Origin: Candidatus Avimonas merdigallinarum
Lineage (GTDB): Bacteria; Bacillota; Clostridia; Oscillospirales; Acutalibacteraceae
Direction: 5' to 3'
Length of the DNA: 64,000 bases
NCBI GenBank assembly: GCA_904377855.1
Contig: CAJFGS010000006.1
Location: 1-64,000 of the forward strand
Numbering within the stretch: position 1 is the stretch's first letter; the number at the start of each line of letters is the position of its first letter. Positions 18,598 to 27,537 of this stretch are shown piece by piece. Made by a program: the position numbers and the translations under genes. The notes under the pieces were generated by a model that made no database searches, had not been told where the DNA came from, and saw only the letters and a program-made list of their open reading frames with translations.

Positions 18598-18635
18598 GGG
18601 CTGCTGCAAAATGGAAATTTTGCAGCAGCCCTTTT
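18598..18635 (+). terminator. Terminator of the marR-ABC operon
   Basis: A 15-bp perfect stem (18598-18612 with 18617-18631), loop GGAA, then TTTTG. It lies 78 bp after the second ABC stop. Confidence 0.9.
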
Positions 18636-18875
18636 GCATGCCCGGGCGCCGGCAAAGGCCTTCCAGCGCGGCGCGGCCCCGGCAGCGTGCGGCGGATAAG
18701 GGCAAAAGCGGGCATAAACGGGAGAAAGCCGGCGAAGGCCCTCGAAAGCGGTGATTCTGTGGAAAACCGGCGGGCTTGGGACGGACTTTGGGGGAATGCG
18801 GGGTGAATTCAGGGAAATGATGGAAAAATCCACAAATTTGCTTGAAAAACATTGTCTGAAAAATTAACTGAACCC

Positions 18876-18904
18876 TTGCAATTTCATAAAACAGCCTTTA
18901 TAAT
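18876..18904 (+). promoter_or_regulatory. Promoter of the dcw cluster (PmraZ)
   Basis: TTGCAA (18876-18881), 17-bp spacer, TATAAT (18899-18904). The expected start is near 18911, the first base of the MraZ decamer array. Confidence 0.88.
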
Positions 18905-18910
18905 GATAGT

Positions 18911-18950
18911 TAAGTGGTGGAAAGTAGTGGTAAGTGGTGGAGAGTGGAGG
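18911..18950 (+). promoter_or_regulatory. MraZ operator: four direct 10-bp repeats
   Basis: Four consecutive decamers share the core AGTGGTGG/AGTAGTGG: 18911-18920, 18921-18930, 18931-18940 and 18941-18950. The one-turn spacing and GTG core match MraZ boxes described in other bacteria, where a ring-shaped MraZ oligomer contacts several repeats. The array begins at the predicted start site, consistent with repression. Confidence 0.78.
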
Positions 18951-19073
18951 ATATCAACACTTTCCACGCAGTTTTCCACAGCAGTTCACAGAGGGAACGG
19001 ACTTTTCCACACAGACCGCCCGATTCCTTCCGCCGGAGGCGGAACATGGAACAGGAAAGACAGGAAGACGCCG

Positions 19074-19493
19074 ATGCTGTACGGACGCTATCAACACAAT
19101 ATCGATGCGAAGGGGCGCATCTTTGTGCCCGCGAAGCTTCGGGAAAAGCTGGGCGAACAGTTTATCGCCGCGGCCGTGATGGATCATTGCGTCAGCCTGT
19201 ATTCCATGGAGGAATGGGACAAGCTTCAGCAGGGGCTGGCCGATATGCCGTTCACCAAGGCGCGCAGGCTTCAGCGGTACCTGTCCTCCAACGCGGCGGA
19301 CGTCCAGGTGGATTCCCAGGGGCGGATCCTTCTCCCCAAACACCTGCTGGCCTATGCCTCCCTGGAAAAGGAGGCGCTGGTGATCGGCGCCGGCAACCGC
19401 GCGGAGATCTGGAACCCGGCCAGTTATGAAGAGGACAGCGGCGCCATGACGCCGGAAGAGGTGGAAGCCGAGTTTATGGAATTGGGCTTCTGA
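19074..19493 (+). CDS. mraZ: Transcriptional regulator MraZ
   Basis: A 139-residue protein with two SpoVT/AbrB-like half domains: NIDAKGRIFVPAKLRE near the start and VDSQGRILLPKHLLAYA near 80-97. It oligomerises into rings and represses the dcw promoter from upstream decamers, which are present here. Longer in-frame starts exist back to 18852 but would lie upstream of the promoter. ATG 19074 gives the family opening MLYGRYQHNIDAKGR. First gene of the division/cell-wall cluster, 42 bp before rsmH. Confidence 0.95.
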   Translation: MLYGRYQHNIDAKGRIFVPAKLREKLGEQFIAAAVMDHCVSLYSMEEWDKLQQGLADMPFTKARRLQRYLSSNAADVQVDSQGRILLPKHLLAYASLEKEALVIGAGNRAEIWNPASYEEDSGAMTPEEVEAEFMELGF

Positions 19494-19535
19494 TTCGGAC
19501 AAGCCGGGTCCGGGAGAAAGGGCGGTGCACGGCGC

Positions 19536-20501
19536 ATGGAAGAAAACCGGGCGGGGACATACCACATCCCCGTACTGCTGGAGGAGACGCTCTGTGCGCT
19601 GGATATCCGTCCGGACGGCCTATACCTGGATGGGACTGCCGGGGGCGGCGGGCATTCCCTCGCCATTGCCTCCCGGCTGGACGGCGGCCGCCTCATCGCC
19701 CTGGACCAGGATCCCGACGCGGTGCGGGAAGCCGGCGCACGGCTGGCAGGCCTTCCGGCGGCGGTGGTACAGGCAAACTTCACCGAAATGGGCCGGGTGC
19801 TGGCCGAACAGGGGCTGGGCCGGGCGGACGGGATCCTGCTGGATATCGGGGTATCCTCCCACCAGCTGGACACCCCGGAAAGGGGATTTTCCTACCACGC
19901 GGACGCCCCTTTGGATATGCGCATGAGCCAGAGCGGCCGGACGGCCGCCGACCTGGTGAATACGCTGGACGCGCAGGAACTGTCCTCCATTTTTTACCGG
20001 TATGGGGAAGAAAAATACGCCCGGCCGATCGCCCGCGCCATTGTCGAGGCGCGCCGGACGGCGCCGGTGGAAACCACGGGACGGCTGGCGGACATCATCC
20101 GGGAAGCGGTACCGGCATCCTACCGGAGGGACGGGCATCCCGCCCGCCGGGTGTTCCAGGCGCTGCGGATCGCCGTCAACGGGGAACTGGACTGCCTTTC
20201 GGAGGCGCTGGACACCGCGTTCGACTGCCTGAAGCCGGGCGGAAGGCTGGCGGTCATCACCTTCCACTCGCTGGAGGACCGCATGGTCAAGCAGCGGTTC
20301 GCCGCTTTCTGCCGGGGATGCACCTGCCCGCCGGATTTCCCGGTGTGCGTCTGCGGGAAAACGCCGGCTGCACGGCTGGTGCTCCGCAAGCCGGCGGAAG
20401 CCTCGGCGGAGGAGCTGGAGAGGAACCCCCGGGCGCGCAGCGCGAAACTCCGCTGCGTCGAAAAAGTCCACGAAGCCAATCGGGATACGGAAGCGGGATA
20501 A
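19536..20501 (+). CDS. rsmH: 16S rRNA (cytosine-1402 N4)-methyltransferase
   Basis: A 321-residue SAM-dependent methyltransferase modifying C1402 in the ribosomal P site. Seen are HIPVLLEE at the start, the SAM motif LDGTAGGGGHS, ILLDIGVSSHQLD, and ITFHSLEDRMVK towards the C-terminus, with a CxC...C cluster (RGCTCPPDFPVCVCG). The length is normal. Its position right after mraZ is conserved across bacteria although the product acts on ribosomes. Confidence 0.96.
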   Translation: MEENRAGTYHIPVLLEETLCALDIRPDGLYLDGTAGGGGHSLAIASRLDGGRLIALDQDPDAVREAGARLAGLPAAVVQANFTEMGRVLAEQGLGRADGILLDIGVSSHQLDTPERGFSYHADAPLDMRMSQSGRTAADLVNTLDAQELSSIFYRYGEEKYARPIARAIVEARRTAPVETTGRLADIIREAVPASYRRDGHPARRVFQALRIAVNGELDCLSEALDTAFDCLKPGGRLAVITFHSLEDRMVKQRFAAFCRGCTCPPDFPVCVCGKTPAARLVLRKPAEASAEELERNPRARSAKLRCVEKVHEANRDTEAG

Positions 20502-20550
20502 CCGATAAGGGCAACCGTTTTCGATGAATATAAAGGAAAGGGGACGCGTT

Positions 20551-21054
20551 ATGGCGGACAATCGGGGCACGGAAGCCTATGATCTTTCTCTGTTCGAGCC
20601 GAAACCGGCGAAAATCGTCGAACTCAAGCCGAACAAGAAGCTGATAAAGGCACAGAAGAAAAAAGCGAAAATCCAATCCATCCTGAATACCATGGCGACC
20701 CTTTCGGTGGCCGCGCTCACAGTGACGGTCCTGGGGCTGATGCTTGCCAGCCGGATCCGGATGACCGAATTGGACAGCGCCATCAACGCCCGCGAGGAAC
20801 AGCTGGTGGTCCTCCAGAGCGAGGAAACCCGCCTGTCCGACGAACTGGCCCGCAAGGTTTCGGCAAAAAGCGTGGAGGAATATGCGCAGAATACGCTGGG
20901 CATGCAGAAGATAGAAAGCTATCAGGTGGAATATATCAGCGTGGAAAGCGGAGACAAGGTGGAATTGGCGGCCGAGGACAACGGCAGCATCCTGGAGTCG
21001 ATTGGCTCCGCAATCTCGAATTTTTTTGCTCAGCTGGCATACCTGTTTGAGTAA
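20551..21054 (+). CDS. FtsL-like division protein (single-pass, coiled coil)
   Basis: A 167-residue protein with a basic cytoplasmic N-terminus (KKLIKAQKKKAK), one transmembrane helix at about 55-75, then a periplasmic-side coiled coil (MTELDSAINAREEQLVVLQS) and a weakly conserved tail. This is the architecture and position of FtsL, which bridges FtsB/DivIC, FtsQ/DivIB and the septal PBP. An in-frame ATG at 20524 exists, but AAGGAAAGGGG lies at the right distance only for ATG 20551. Sequence conservation is low, so the call rests on topology and synteny. Confidence 0.82.
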   Translation: MADNRGTEAYDLSLFEPKPAKIVELKPNKKLIKAQKKKAKIQSILNTMATLSVAALTVTVLGLMLASRIRMTELDSAINAREEQLVVLQSEETRLSDELARKVSAKSVEEYAQNTLGMQKIESYQVEYISVESGDKVELAAEDNGSILESIGSAISNFFAQLAYLFE

Positions 21055-21190
21055 ATCCATAAGTATGAGGTGGGGAACACCCCCTCGCTGCGCTGAGAGT
21101 TGGGATGAACAGTCTTGACTCTCGTTTTCTTATCGGAGGGCGAAGGCCTCCGCACTCGCACATCTGCACGGGAAAGAAAGGACCGATGAT

Positions 21191-23461
21191 ATGGCAAAAC
21201 CCAAAAAGGCTCCGGTGAATAACACCCCCACCACCAAAGCCCCCACCCGCCAGATGTGGCGGCGTTCGATTGTCGTGCTGGTCATCCTCATCGGCTTCTG
21301 CTTTTCCGCGGTGATCGGCAAGCTGTCGATTCTGCAGATTGCGCAGGCGGACGAATGGCGGGAGCGCGCCGTGGCGCAGCAGATGAGCGACAGCATCATT
21401 TCCCCGAAGCGGGGGACGATTTACGATACGAATATGACGGTGCTCGCGCAGTCGGCCACGGTGTGGACGGTCATCATGTCCCCCAAGGACATCAAGGATG
21501 AGGATACCCGGGTGAAAATTGCGGACGAATTATCCGCCATGCTGGAAGTTGACCGGGATACCCTGTATAAAAAGACGTTAAAAACCAATAGTCAGTATGA
21601 GGTCGTGAAATCCAAGATCGAGCACCCCCTCGCCGAAACCCTGTCCACCTGGATTCAGGATAACGACCTGACCGGCGTGTTCCGGATTATCGAGGATTAC
21701 AAGCGGTATTATCCCCTGAATTCCCTGGCGTCGGAGGTGCTCGGCTTCACCGGCACCGACAACAACGGCCTGTACGGGCTGGAGGCGTATTACGAGGAGA
21801 CCCTGGCCGGCAAGCCGGGGCGGATCGTCACTGCTAAAAACGGCTGGGGCGACGAGCTGTCCGCCAAGCTGAAATTTGAAAAGACGGTGGACGCCGAGGA
21901 CGGCAACTCCCTGGTGCTGACCATTGACAGCACCGTCCAGTATTATGCGGAAAAATACCTGGAAATCGCGGTCAAGGAAAACGGCTGCACCAACCGCGGC
22001 GCCTGCATTATCATGGACGTCAACACCGGCGCGATTGTCGCCATGGCCACCAAGGGGGACTTCGATCCCAACGACCCAATGACCGTCACCGATCCCGACG
22101 CGGCGGCGGCCATCGCCCTGCTTTCGGGGGACGAGCGCTCGGAGGCGCTGATAAAGGCCCGGGAGGCGCAGTGGGTCAACAAGCCGATTTCGGATTATTA
22201 TGAGCCGGGTTCGGTCTTCAAGGTGTTCACCTCCGCCATGGCGCTGGAGGAAGGGGTGGTCAACGAAGAGACCCCCTTTTACTGCAACGGGTATATCAAC
22301 GTTGCCGGGGAGAGGATCGGCTGCCATAAGCGTACCGGCCATGGCTCGGAGAACTTTGCCCAGGCGGTGTCCAATTCCTGCAACCCGGCGTTCGCGGAAA
22401 TCGGGCAGAAGCTGGGGCGGACGCTCTTCTGGAAGTATTACCAGGGGTTCGGGTTCACGGAGCGCACAGGGATCGATATGCTCAGCGAGTCCCGCGTTAC
22501 CTCGGCCCTGTATCACAACGAGGAACAGCTGGACATCGTGCAGCTGTCGGTCTCCGCGTTCGGGCAGACGTTCAAGGTGACCCCGATCCAGATGATCACC
22601 GCCATGGCGGCGGTGGCCAACGGCGGCAAGCTGATGCAGCCCTACGTGGTGCAGCAGGTCCTGGACGCGGACGGCAACGTGGTGGAGAATACCGAGCCCG
22701 TCGTCAAGCGCCAGGTGATTTCGGAGGAGACCAGCGATCGGCTGTGCAAGATACTGGACGTGTCGGTCAACAGCGGCTCCAAAAACGCGTATGTGGCGGG
22801 ATACCGCGTGGCGGGGAAAACCGGCACCTCCGATAAGACCGACCAGAACCTCCAGACCGGGTCCAACGACGTCGTCGCGTCCTTCGCCGGTTTTGCCCCT
22901 TCGGATAACCCGCAGTATGCGATCCTCGTCCTGCTCGACGAACCGCAGGTGTCCGTCCGTTTCGGGGGCACGATTTCCGCGCCGGTCGCGCAGAAAATCA
23001 TGGCGGAAGCACTGCCCTATCTCGGGGTGGAGCCGGTGTACACCGACGAGGAAATCGCGTCGATGGAGCGCACCACGCCCGATGTGATGGACAAAGAAGT
23101 TTCCACCGCCCAGACCATGCTGACCAACAGCGAGCTGCGCTATAAGGTGGTGGGCAGCGGGTCCACCGTCATCAAGCAGGTGCCCGGCAAAGGGGAAACC
23201 ATCCCCAAGAACGGGATCGTCGTCCTGTACACCGAGGAAGGGGAGCTTTCCAGGACGACGACGGTGCCGAATTTCAGCGGCATGACCCTGGCCCAGGCGA
23301 ACGTGGCCGCGGCGAATGCCAACATCAATATTCAGATGTCCGGCCTGGGGTTGGAGAGCGGCGAAGCCAAAGCGTCGACCCAGAGCATCGCAGAAGGGAC
23401 TTCCGTCCCGCTCGGGACCGTGGTGGAAGTGGATTTCCTCTACCAGGACGCGATTGAATAA
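21191..23461 (+). CDS. Class B PBP with PASTA domains (FtsI/SpoVD type)
   Basis: A 756-residue septal or spore-cortex transpeptidase. One membrane anchor at about 22-45, a dimerisation domain (PKRGTIYDTN), then the transpeptidase domain with SVFK (Ser about 341), SCN (about 396) and KTG (about 543). After about 640 come two PASTA-like repeats (NSELRYKVVGSGSTV and TVPNFSGMTLAQANVAA). Position between ftsL and murE is where both pbpB/ftsI and spoVD occur; sequence alone does not separate them. No second copy is nearby, so it may serve vegetative division. Confidence 0.93.
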   Translation: MAKPKKAPVNNTPTTKAPTRQMWRRSIVVLVILIGFCFSAVIGKLSILQIAQADEWRERAVAQQMSDSIISPKRGTIYDTNMTVLAQSATVWTVIMSPKDIKDEDTRVKIADELSAMLEVDRDTLYKKTLKTNSQYEVVKSKIEHPLAETLSTWIQDNDLTGVFRIIEDYKRYYPLNSLASEVLGFTGTDNNGLYGLEAYYEETLAGKPGRIVTAKNGWGDELSAKLKFEKTVDAEDGNSLVLTIDSTVQYYAEKYLEIAVKENGCTNRGACIIMDVNTGAIVAMATKGDFDPNDPMTVTDPDAAAAIALLSGDERSEALIKAREAQWVNKPISDYYEPGSVFKVFTSAMALEEGVVNEETPFYCNGYINVAGERIGCHKRTGHGSENFAQAVSNSCNPAFAEIGQKLGRTLFWKYYQGFGFTERTGIDMLSESRVTSALYHNEEQLDIVQLSVSAFGQTFKVTPIQMITAMAAVANGGKLMQPYVVQQVLDADGNVVENTEPVVKRQVISEETSDRLCKILDVSVNSGSKNAYVAGYRVAGKTGTSDKTDQNLQTGSNDVVASFAGFAPSDNPQYAILVLLDEPQVSVRFGGTISAPVAQKIMAEALPYLGVEPVYTDEEIASMERTTPDVMDKEVSTAQTMLTNSELRYKVVGSGSTVIKQVPGKGETIPKNGIVVLYTEEGELSRTTTVPNFSGMTLAQANVAAANANINIQMSGLGLESGEAKASTQSIAEGTSVPLGTVVEVDFLYQDAIE

Positions 23462-23529
23462 CGCAGGCCGATCATCAGGGCTCGGCTCAGCAGGGGAATG
23501 AGCGGCTTTTAGAAGGGGATGAAGCCATC

Positions 23530-25002
23530 GTGAAGCTATATGAGTTGTTGCGGGATATCCCGTCGTCCGCCCTCGGGGACGCCGGCGGGCAGGATATCGC
23601 CGGTATTACCTGCGATTCCCGGCGCGCAGGGCCGGGATGGGTGTTTGTGTGCATCCGGGGGGTAAAGGCCGACGGGCACCGCTATGCCGCCCAGGCGGAA
23701 CAGGCGGGGGCCTCCGTCATCGTGGCGGAGGAGGCGATCGGCTGTCCCGGCTGTACGGGGAGCGCGGCGCAGGTCCTGGTTCCCTCCACCCGGAAGGCCT
23801 GGGCGCAGATGTGCGCCAACTGGTTCGGCCGTCCGGCGGAACGGCTGCATCTGATCGGCATCACCGGCACCAATGGGAAAACGTCCGTCACGTATATGCT
23901 CAAAACCATCTTGGAAGCCTGCGGGCATAAAGTGGGGCTCATCGGCACCATTCAGAATATGATCGGGGATCGGGTGCTCCCCTCCGCGCACACCACCCCG
24001 GATCCTTACGACCTGCACAGCATGTTTGCGCTCATGGCGGCGGAGGGCTGCTCCCATGCGGTAATGGAGGTTTCCTCCCATGCGCTGGATCAGGAGCGGG
24101 TGAGCGGGTGCGCCTTTGACGCCGCGGTGTTCACCAACCTGACCCAGGATCATCTGGACTATCACGGGACGATGGAAAATTACCTCGCCGCGAAAAAGAA
24201 GCTGTTCCAGATGTGCCGCTGCGCGGTGGTCAACGCGGACGATCCCTGGGCCGGGAAGCTGACGGAAGGCCTTTCCTGCCCGATCGTCACCTTTTCCGCT
24301 CAGCGGGACGAGGCGGATTATGTTGCAAAAAACATCCGTCCGCGGCCGGACGGCGTGGACTTTGAACTGGTGGGCACCGCCCGCATCGGCCGGGTCCGCC
24401 TGGCGATCCCGGGGATGTTTTCGGTGTATAACGCGCTGGCGGCCGCGGCCTGCGGCCTGACGCTTTCCCTGCCGTTCGACAGGCTGGTGGAAGCCCTCTG
24501 CCATGCCAAAGGGGTGAAGGGCCGCGCCGAGGTCGTGCCGACCGGCCGGGATTTCACCGTGGTGATCGATTATGCCCATACCCCCGACGGGCTGGAGAAG
24601 ATCTGCAAAACCATGAAGGAATGCTGCCGCGGCCGCCTGGTGACCCTGTTCGGCTGCGGCGGGGACAGGGACCGCAGCAAGCGGCCCAAGATGGCGGCTG
24701 CGGCCGCCGCCCTCTCGGATTATCTGGTGATTACCTCGGATAACCCCCGTACGGAAGAGCCGGAGGCGATTATCGCGGATATCCTCGCCGGCCTGCCTTC
24801 CGGGGAGGATGCCGTGCCCTATACGGTGATCCCGGGCCGGGTGGAAGCCATCCACTGGGCTGTCCGGAACGCGCAGCCGGGGGACACCCTGCTGCTGGCC
24901 GGGAAGGGCCATGAAACGTACCAGGTCCTGAAAGAGGAAGTGATCCATCTCGACGAGCGCGAGGTGGTGGCGGACGCGCTCCGGGAGCTGGGGCAGCCGT
25001 AG
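23530..25002 (+). CDS. murE: UDP-MurNAc-L-Ala-D-Glu : meso-diaminopimelate ligase
   Basis: A 490-residue Mur ligase adding the third residue of the stem peptide. ATP loop GITGTNGKTS lies near 112-121, with DYAHTPDGLEKI in the central domain. The specificity loop DNPR (about 404-407) indicates meso-diaminopimelate rather than lysine. It starts at GTG 23530. murF, normally next, is absent: mraY follows after 90 bp. Confidence 0.95.
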   Translation: MKLYELLRDIPSSALGDAGGQDIAGITCDSRRAGPGWVFVCIRGVKADGHRYAAQAEQAGASVIVAEEAIGCPGCTGSAAQVLVPSTRKAWAQMCANWFGRPAERLHLIGITGTNGKTSVTYMLKTILEACGHKVGLIGTIQNMIGDRVLPSAHTTPDPYDLHSMFALMAAEGCSHAVMEVSSHALDQERVSGCAFDAAVFTNLTQDHLDYHGTMENYLAAKKKLFQMCRCAVVNADDPWAGKLTEGLSCPIVTFSAQRDEADYVAKNIRPRPDGVDFELVGTARIGRVRLAIPGMFSVYNALAAAACGLTLSLPFDRLVEALCHAKGVKGRAEVVPTGRDFTVVIDYAHTPDGLEKICKTMKECCRGRLVTLFGCGGDRDRSKRPKMAAAAAALSDYLVITSDNPRTEEPEAIIADILAGLPSGEDAVPYTVIPGRVEAIHWAVRNAQPGDTLLLAGKGHETYQVLKEEVIHLDEREVVADALRELGQP

Positions 25003-25092
25003 GCGGCATGCACGGTAAGAAAATGAGGGGAACACCGCGGGGCGGACGGCAAAGGGAAACGATGGCGCCCCTGCGTGCGGAAAGGAATGGCC

Positions 25093-26115
25093 ATGCCAAT
25101 GGAGATAACAAAACTGACGACGGTAGCCGCCACAGCGCTGGCCGGCTTCCTGATTTCGGCGATAGCGGGGCGCTGGGTGATCCCGGCGCTGCGGCGCCTG
25201 CATTTCGGACAGACCATCCGCGAGGAGGGGCCCTCCTGGCATAAAAAGAAGCAGGGGACGCCGACAATGGGCGGGCTGCTTTTTATCGCGGCGACGGTGC
25301 TGGCGTTTTTGCTGGCGGTCGGGGTATCCCAGCTTTTCCTGCGGGAAAAGGTGCTCGAGTCCACCCCCCTGGTCCTGACCCGGCTGTTCGGCGGGCTGCT
25401 GATGGCCCTGTGCTGCGGGGCGATCGGCTTTGCGGACGATTATATCAAGGTGGTTAAAAAGCAGAACCTCGGCCTGACGGCCCGGCAGAAAATGTTCGCC
25501 CAGCTGCTGGTTGCGCTCGGCTACGCCCTGTCCCTGTGGATGGCGGGGGGCACCGAGGTGTACGTCCCGTTCGTCGGGACGGTGGATTTCGGGCTCTGGT
25601 TTATCCCCTTCTGCATGTTCATTGTCGTGGCGGCCACCAACGCGGTCAACCTGACCGACGGGATCGACGGGCTCTGCGGGACGGTCAGCTTTGTGGCGAC
25701 CCTGTTTTTCCTGATCGCGGCGGGGATTACCGGCTATTTCGGCCAGGGCCTGCTGTCCGCGGCGCTGGCCGGCGGAGTGGCCGGCTTCCTGGTGTGGAAC
25801 CTCTACCCGGCGAAGGTGTTCATGGGGGACACCGGCTCGCTTTTCCTCGGGGGGATGCTGACCGCGCTGGCCTTTGGCATCAACCAGCCCTTCCTTTTAA
25901 TCCCGGTGGGGATCGTGTACATCGTGGAAACGCTGTCGGTGATCCTCCAGGTGACCTATTTCAAGCTCACCCACGGAAAGCGCCTGCTGAAAATGAGCCC
26001 GCTGCATCACCATTTTGAAATGTGCGGCTGGAGCGAGAATAAAATTGTGCTGGTCTTTTCCCTGGTCACCCTGTTCGGCGGCCTGCTTTCCTGGTATCTG
26101 CTGCTGGTGGCTTAA
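25093..26115 (+). CDS. mraY: Phospho-MurNAc-pentapeptide transferase (lipid I synthase)
   Basis: A 340-residue polytopic enzyme (about 10 helices) transferring phospho-MurNAc-pentapeptide to undecaprenyl phosphate. Catalytic segments visible are GFADDYIKV, NAVNLTDGIDGL, FMGDTGSL and the histidine loop MSPLHHHFE. Several starts compete: GTG 25075 and ATGs at 25087, 25093 and 25099. AAAGGA at 25081-25086 best suits 25093. It stands directly after murE without the usual intervening murF. Confidence 0.95.
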   Translation: MPMEITKLTTVAATALAGFLISAIAGRWVIPALRRLHFGQTIREEGPSWHKKKQGTPTMGGLLFIAATVLAFLLAVGVSQLFLREKVLESTPLVLTRLFGGLLMALCCGAIGFADDYIKVVKKQNLGLTARQKMFAQLLVALGYALSLWMAGGTEVYVPFVGTVDFGLWFIPFCMFIVVAATNAVNLTDGIDGLCGTVSFVATLFFLIAAGITGYFGQGLLSAALAGGVAGFLVWNLYPAKVFMGDTGSLFLGGMLTALAFGINQPFLLIPVGIVYIVETLSVILQVTYFKLTHGKRLLKMSPLHHHFEMCGWSENKIVLVFSLVTLFGGLLSWYLLLVA

Positions 26116-26226
26116 GCCGCGTTTGTGCGGCGCTTGTGCATAAATTCCGCCTGATTCCGCATACTGTGTAAGGGTTCCTGCGTTTTGAGTAAGCCGCCCG
26201 GCGGCTGGAAAGGCGAGGTCGATTTC

Positions 26227-27420
26227 ATGGCGTCAACCAAACCCGCGGCGCTCCCGGCCGCATCTCCAAAACCGAAGAAGCGATTTCGCCTGTTCTCCGT
26301 TTCCCAGGGGTTCGACATGCCGTTTTTGATCATCCTGATGATCATCCTGGTGGTGGGGCTCATCAGCCAGTTTTCCGCCGGATACGCCTACTCGTACTAC
26401 TGGAACGACGGGGACAGCTTCTATTTTATCAAGCGTCAGCTGGTTTTCGCCCTGATCGGGGTGGTGGCGATGCTGGTGATCTCCACGGTGGACTACCATA
26501 TCCTGCATCACTTCGCCATCCCGCTGATGCTGGTTTCCCTCGCCCTTCTGGCTGTTGTGCTGTTCCTGCCGAGCTCGACCGGCATCCACCGCTGGATCCG
26601 GCTGCCCGGCCTCCAATTCCAGCCGTCGGAAATTGCGAAATTCGCGCTGATCCTTCTGTTTGCCCACCTGATATCCCTGAACCACAAAAAGATGAAGACC
26701 TTTTTGGGGGGATACCTGCCCTTTATGCTGATTCTCGGCCTCACCTGCGGCCTGGTGTTTATCGAACCCCACCTCTCCGGCACCATCCTGCTGCTGGGGA
26801 TCGGCATCGTGATGATGTACGTGGGCGGCACCCGCCTGGCCTACCTGCTCGGGACCCTGGGGCTCGGCGGCGCGGCGGTCTTTTATATGATCTTTGTCAA
26901 AGGCTATGAGCAGGACCGGATCAGCGTGTGGCTGGACCCGATGAAGGCCTACGCCGAGAACCCGAACCAGGCCTGGCAGACCGTCCAGTCGCTGTACGCC
27001 ATCGGCTCCGGCGGCGTGATGGGGCAGGGGCTGGGCAATTCCCGGCAGAAGCACCTCTTCCTCCCCGAACCGCAGAACGATTTTATCTTTTCGGTCATCT
27101 GCGAGGAAATGGGCTTTGTCGGCGCGGTGCTGGTGATTATCCTTTTCGCCCTGCTGCTCTGGCGGGGGATTACCATCGGCATGAAATCACCGGATAAGTT
27201 CGGCTCCATGCTGGCGGTCGGGCTAACGGCCCAAATCGGCCTGCAGGCGTTCATGAACATGGCGGTGGTCACCAACACCATCCCCAACACCGGCATCAGC
27301 CTTCCGTTTTTCAGCTACGGCGGCACGTCGCTGGTCATGCTGCTCGCCCAGATGGGGGTGGTGCTTTCGGTCTCCCGGAATGCGTCGCTCGGGCGGGAAC
27401 GGGAAAAACGGGATTTATGA
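26227..27420 (+). CDS. ftsW: SEDS peptidoglycan polymerase FtsW/SpoVE
   Basis: A 397-residue, about 10-helix SEDS protein that polymerises lipid II together with a class B PBP. Diagnostic stretches are FLPSSTGIHRWIRLPGLQFQPSEIA split across helices 3-4, YEQDRISVWLDP, and NTIPNTGISLPFFSYGGTS split near the C-terminus. ATG 26227 follows AAAGGCGAGG. murD, usually between mraY and ftsW, is absent; the 111-bp gap has no coding potential. FtsW and the sporulation paralogue SpoVE cannot be separated here. Confidence 0.93.
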   Translation: MASTKPAALPAASPKPKKRFRLFSVSQGFDMPFLIILMIILVVGLISQFSAGYAYSYYWNDGDSFYFIKRQLVFALIGVVAMLVISTVDYHILHHFAIPLMLVSLALLAVVLFLPSSTGIHRWIRLPGLQFQPSEIAKFALILLFAHLISLNHKKMKTFLGGYLPFMLILGLTCGLVFIEPHLSGTILLLGIGIVMMYVGGTRLAYLLGTLGLGGAAVFYMIFVKGYEQDRISVWLDPMKAYAENPNQAWQTVQSLYAIGSGGVMGQGLGNSRQKHLFLPEPQNDFIFSVICEEMGFVGAVLVIILFALLLWRGITIGMKSPDKFGSMLAVGLTAQIGLQAFMNMAVVTNTIPNTGISLPFFSYGGTSLVMLLAQMGVVLSVSRNASLGREREKRDL

Positions 27421-27537
27421 CGGGGAAACGGGCCGCGAAGGCGCCGGGGGGGAATCCCTGGCGCTCGGGGGATGCGGCCTGTGAACGGCAGACATTCTGC
27501 CTGCCATAAAACGGGAAGCTTCCTGGGAGGAATCCTC

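Larger units (their letters stand above)
18758..19011. promoter_or_regulatory. DnaA-box-like 9-mers around the mraZ promoter
   Basis: TTTTCCACA, which fits the relaxed DnaA box TTWTNCACA, occurs three times: 18758-18766 (as TGTGGAAAA), 18972-18980 and 19003-19011. Weaker relatives lie at 18827-18835 and 18960. Two lie in the mraZ 5' leader and one upstream of the promoter. Binding is inferred from sequence only. No gene is seen between 18636 and 19073. Confidence 0.5.

Noticed and set aside
16567-18852. Long minus-strand frame (761 codons) antisense to the second ABC gene
   Set aside because: Same shadow pattern; it also runs through the terminator and lacks a ribosome binding site.
21060-21190. 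CTGAGAG in the gap before the PASTA-PBP, resembling a TPP riboswitch start
   Set aside because: The other invariant TPP segments (the CTGATCTGG-type and GCGTAGGGA-type motifs) are absent, and the downstream gene is not thiamine-related.
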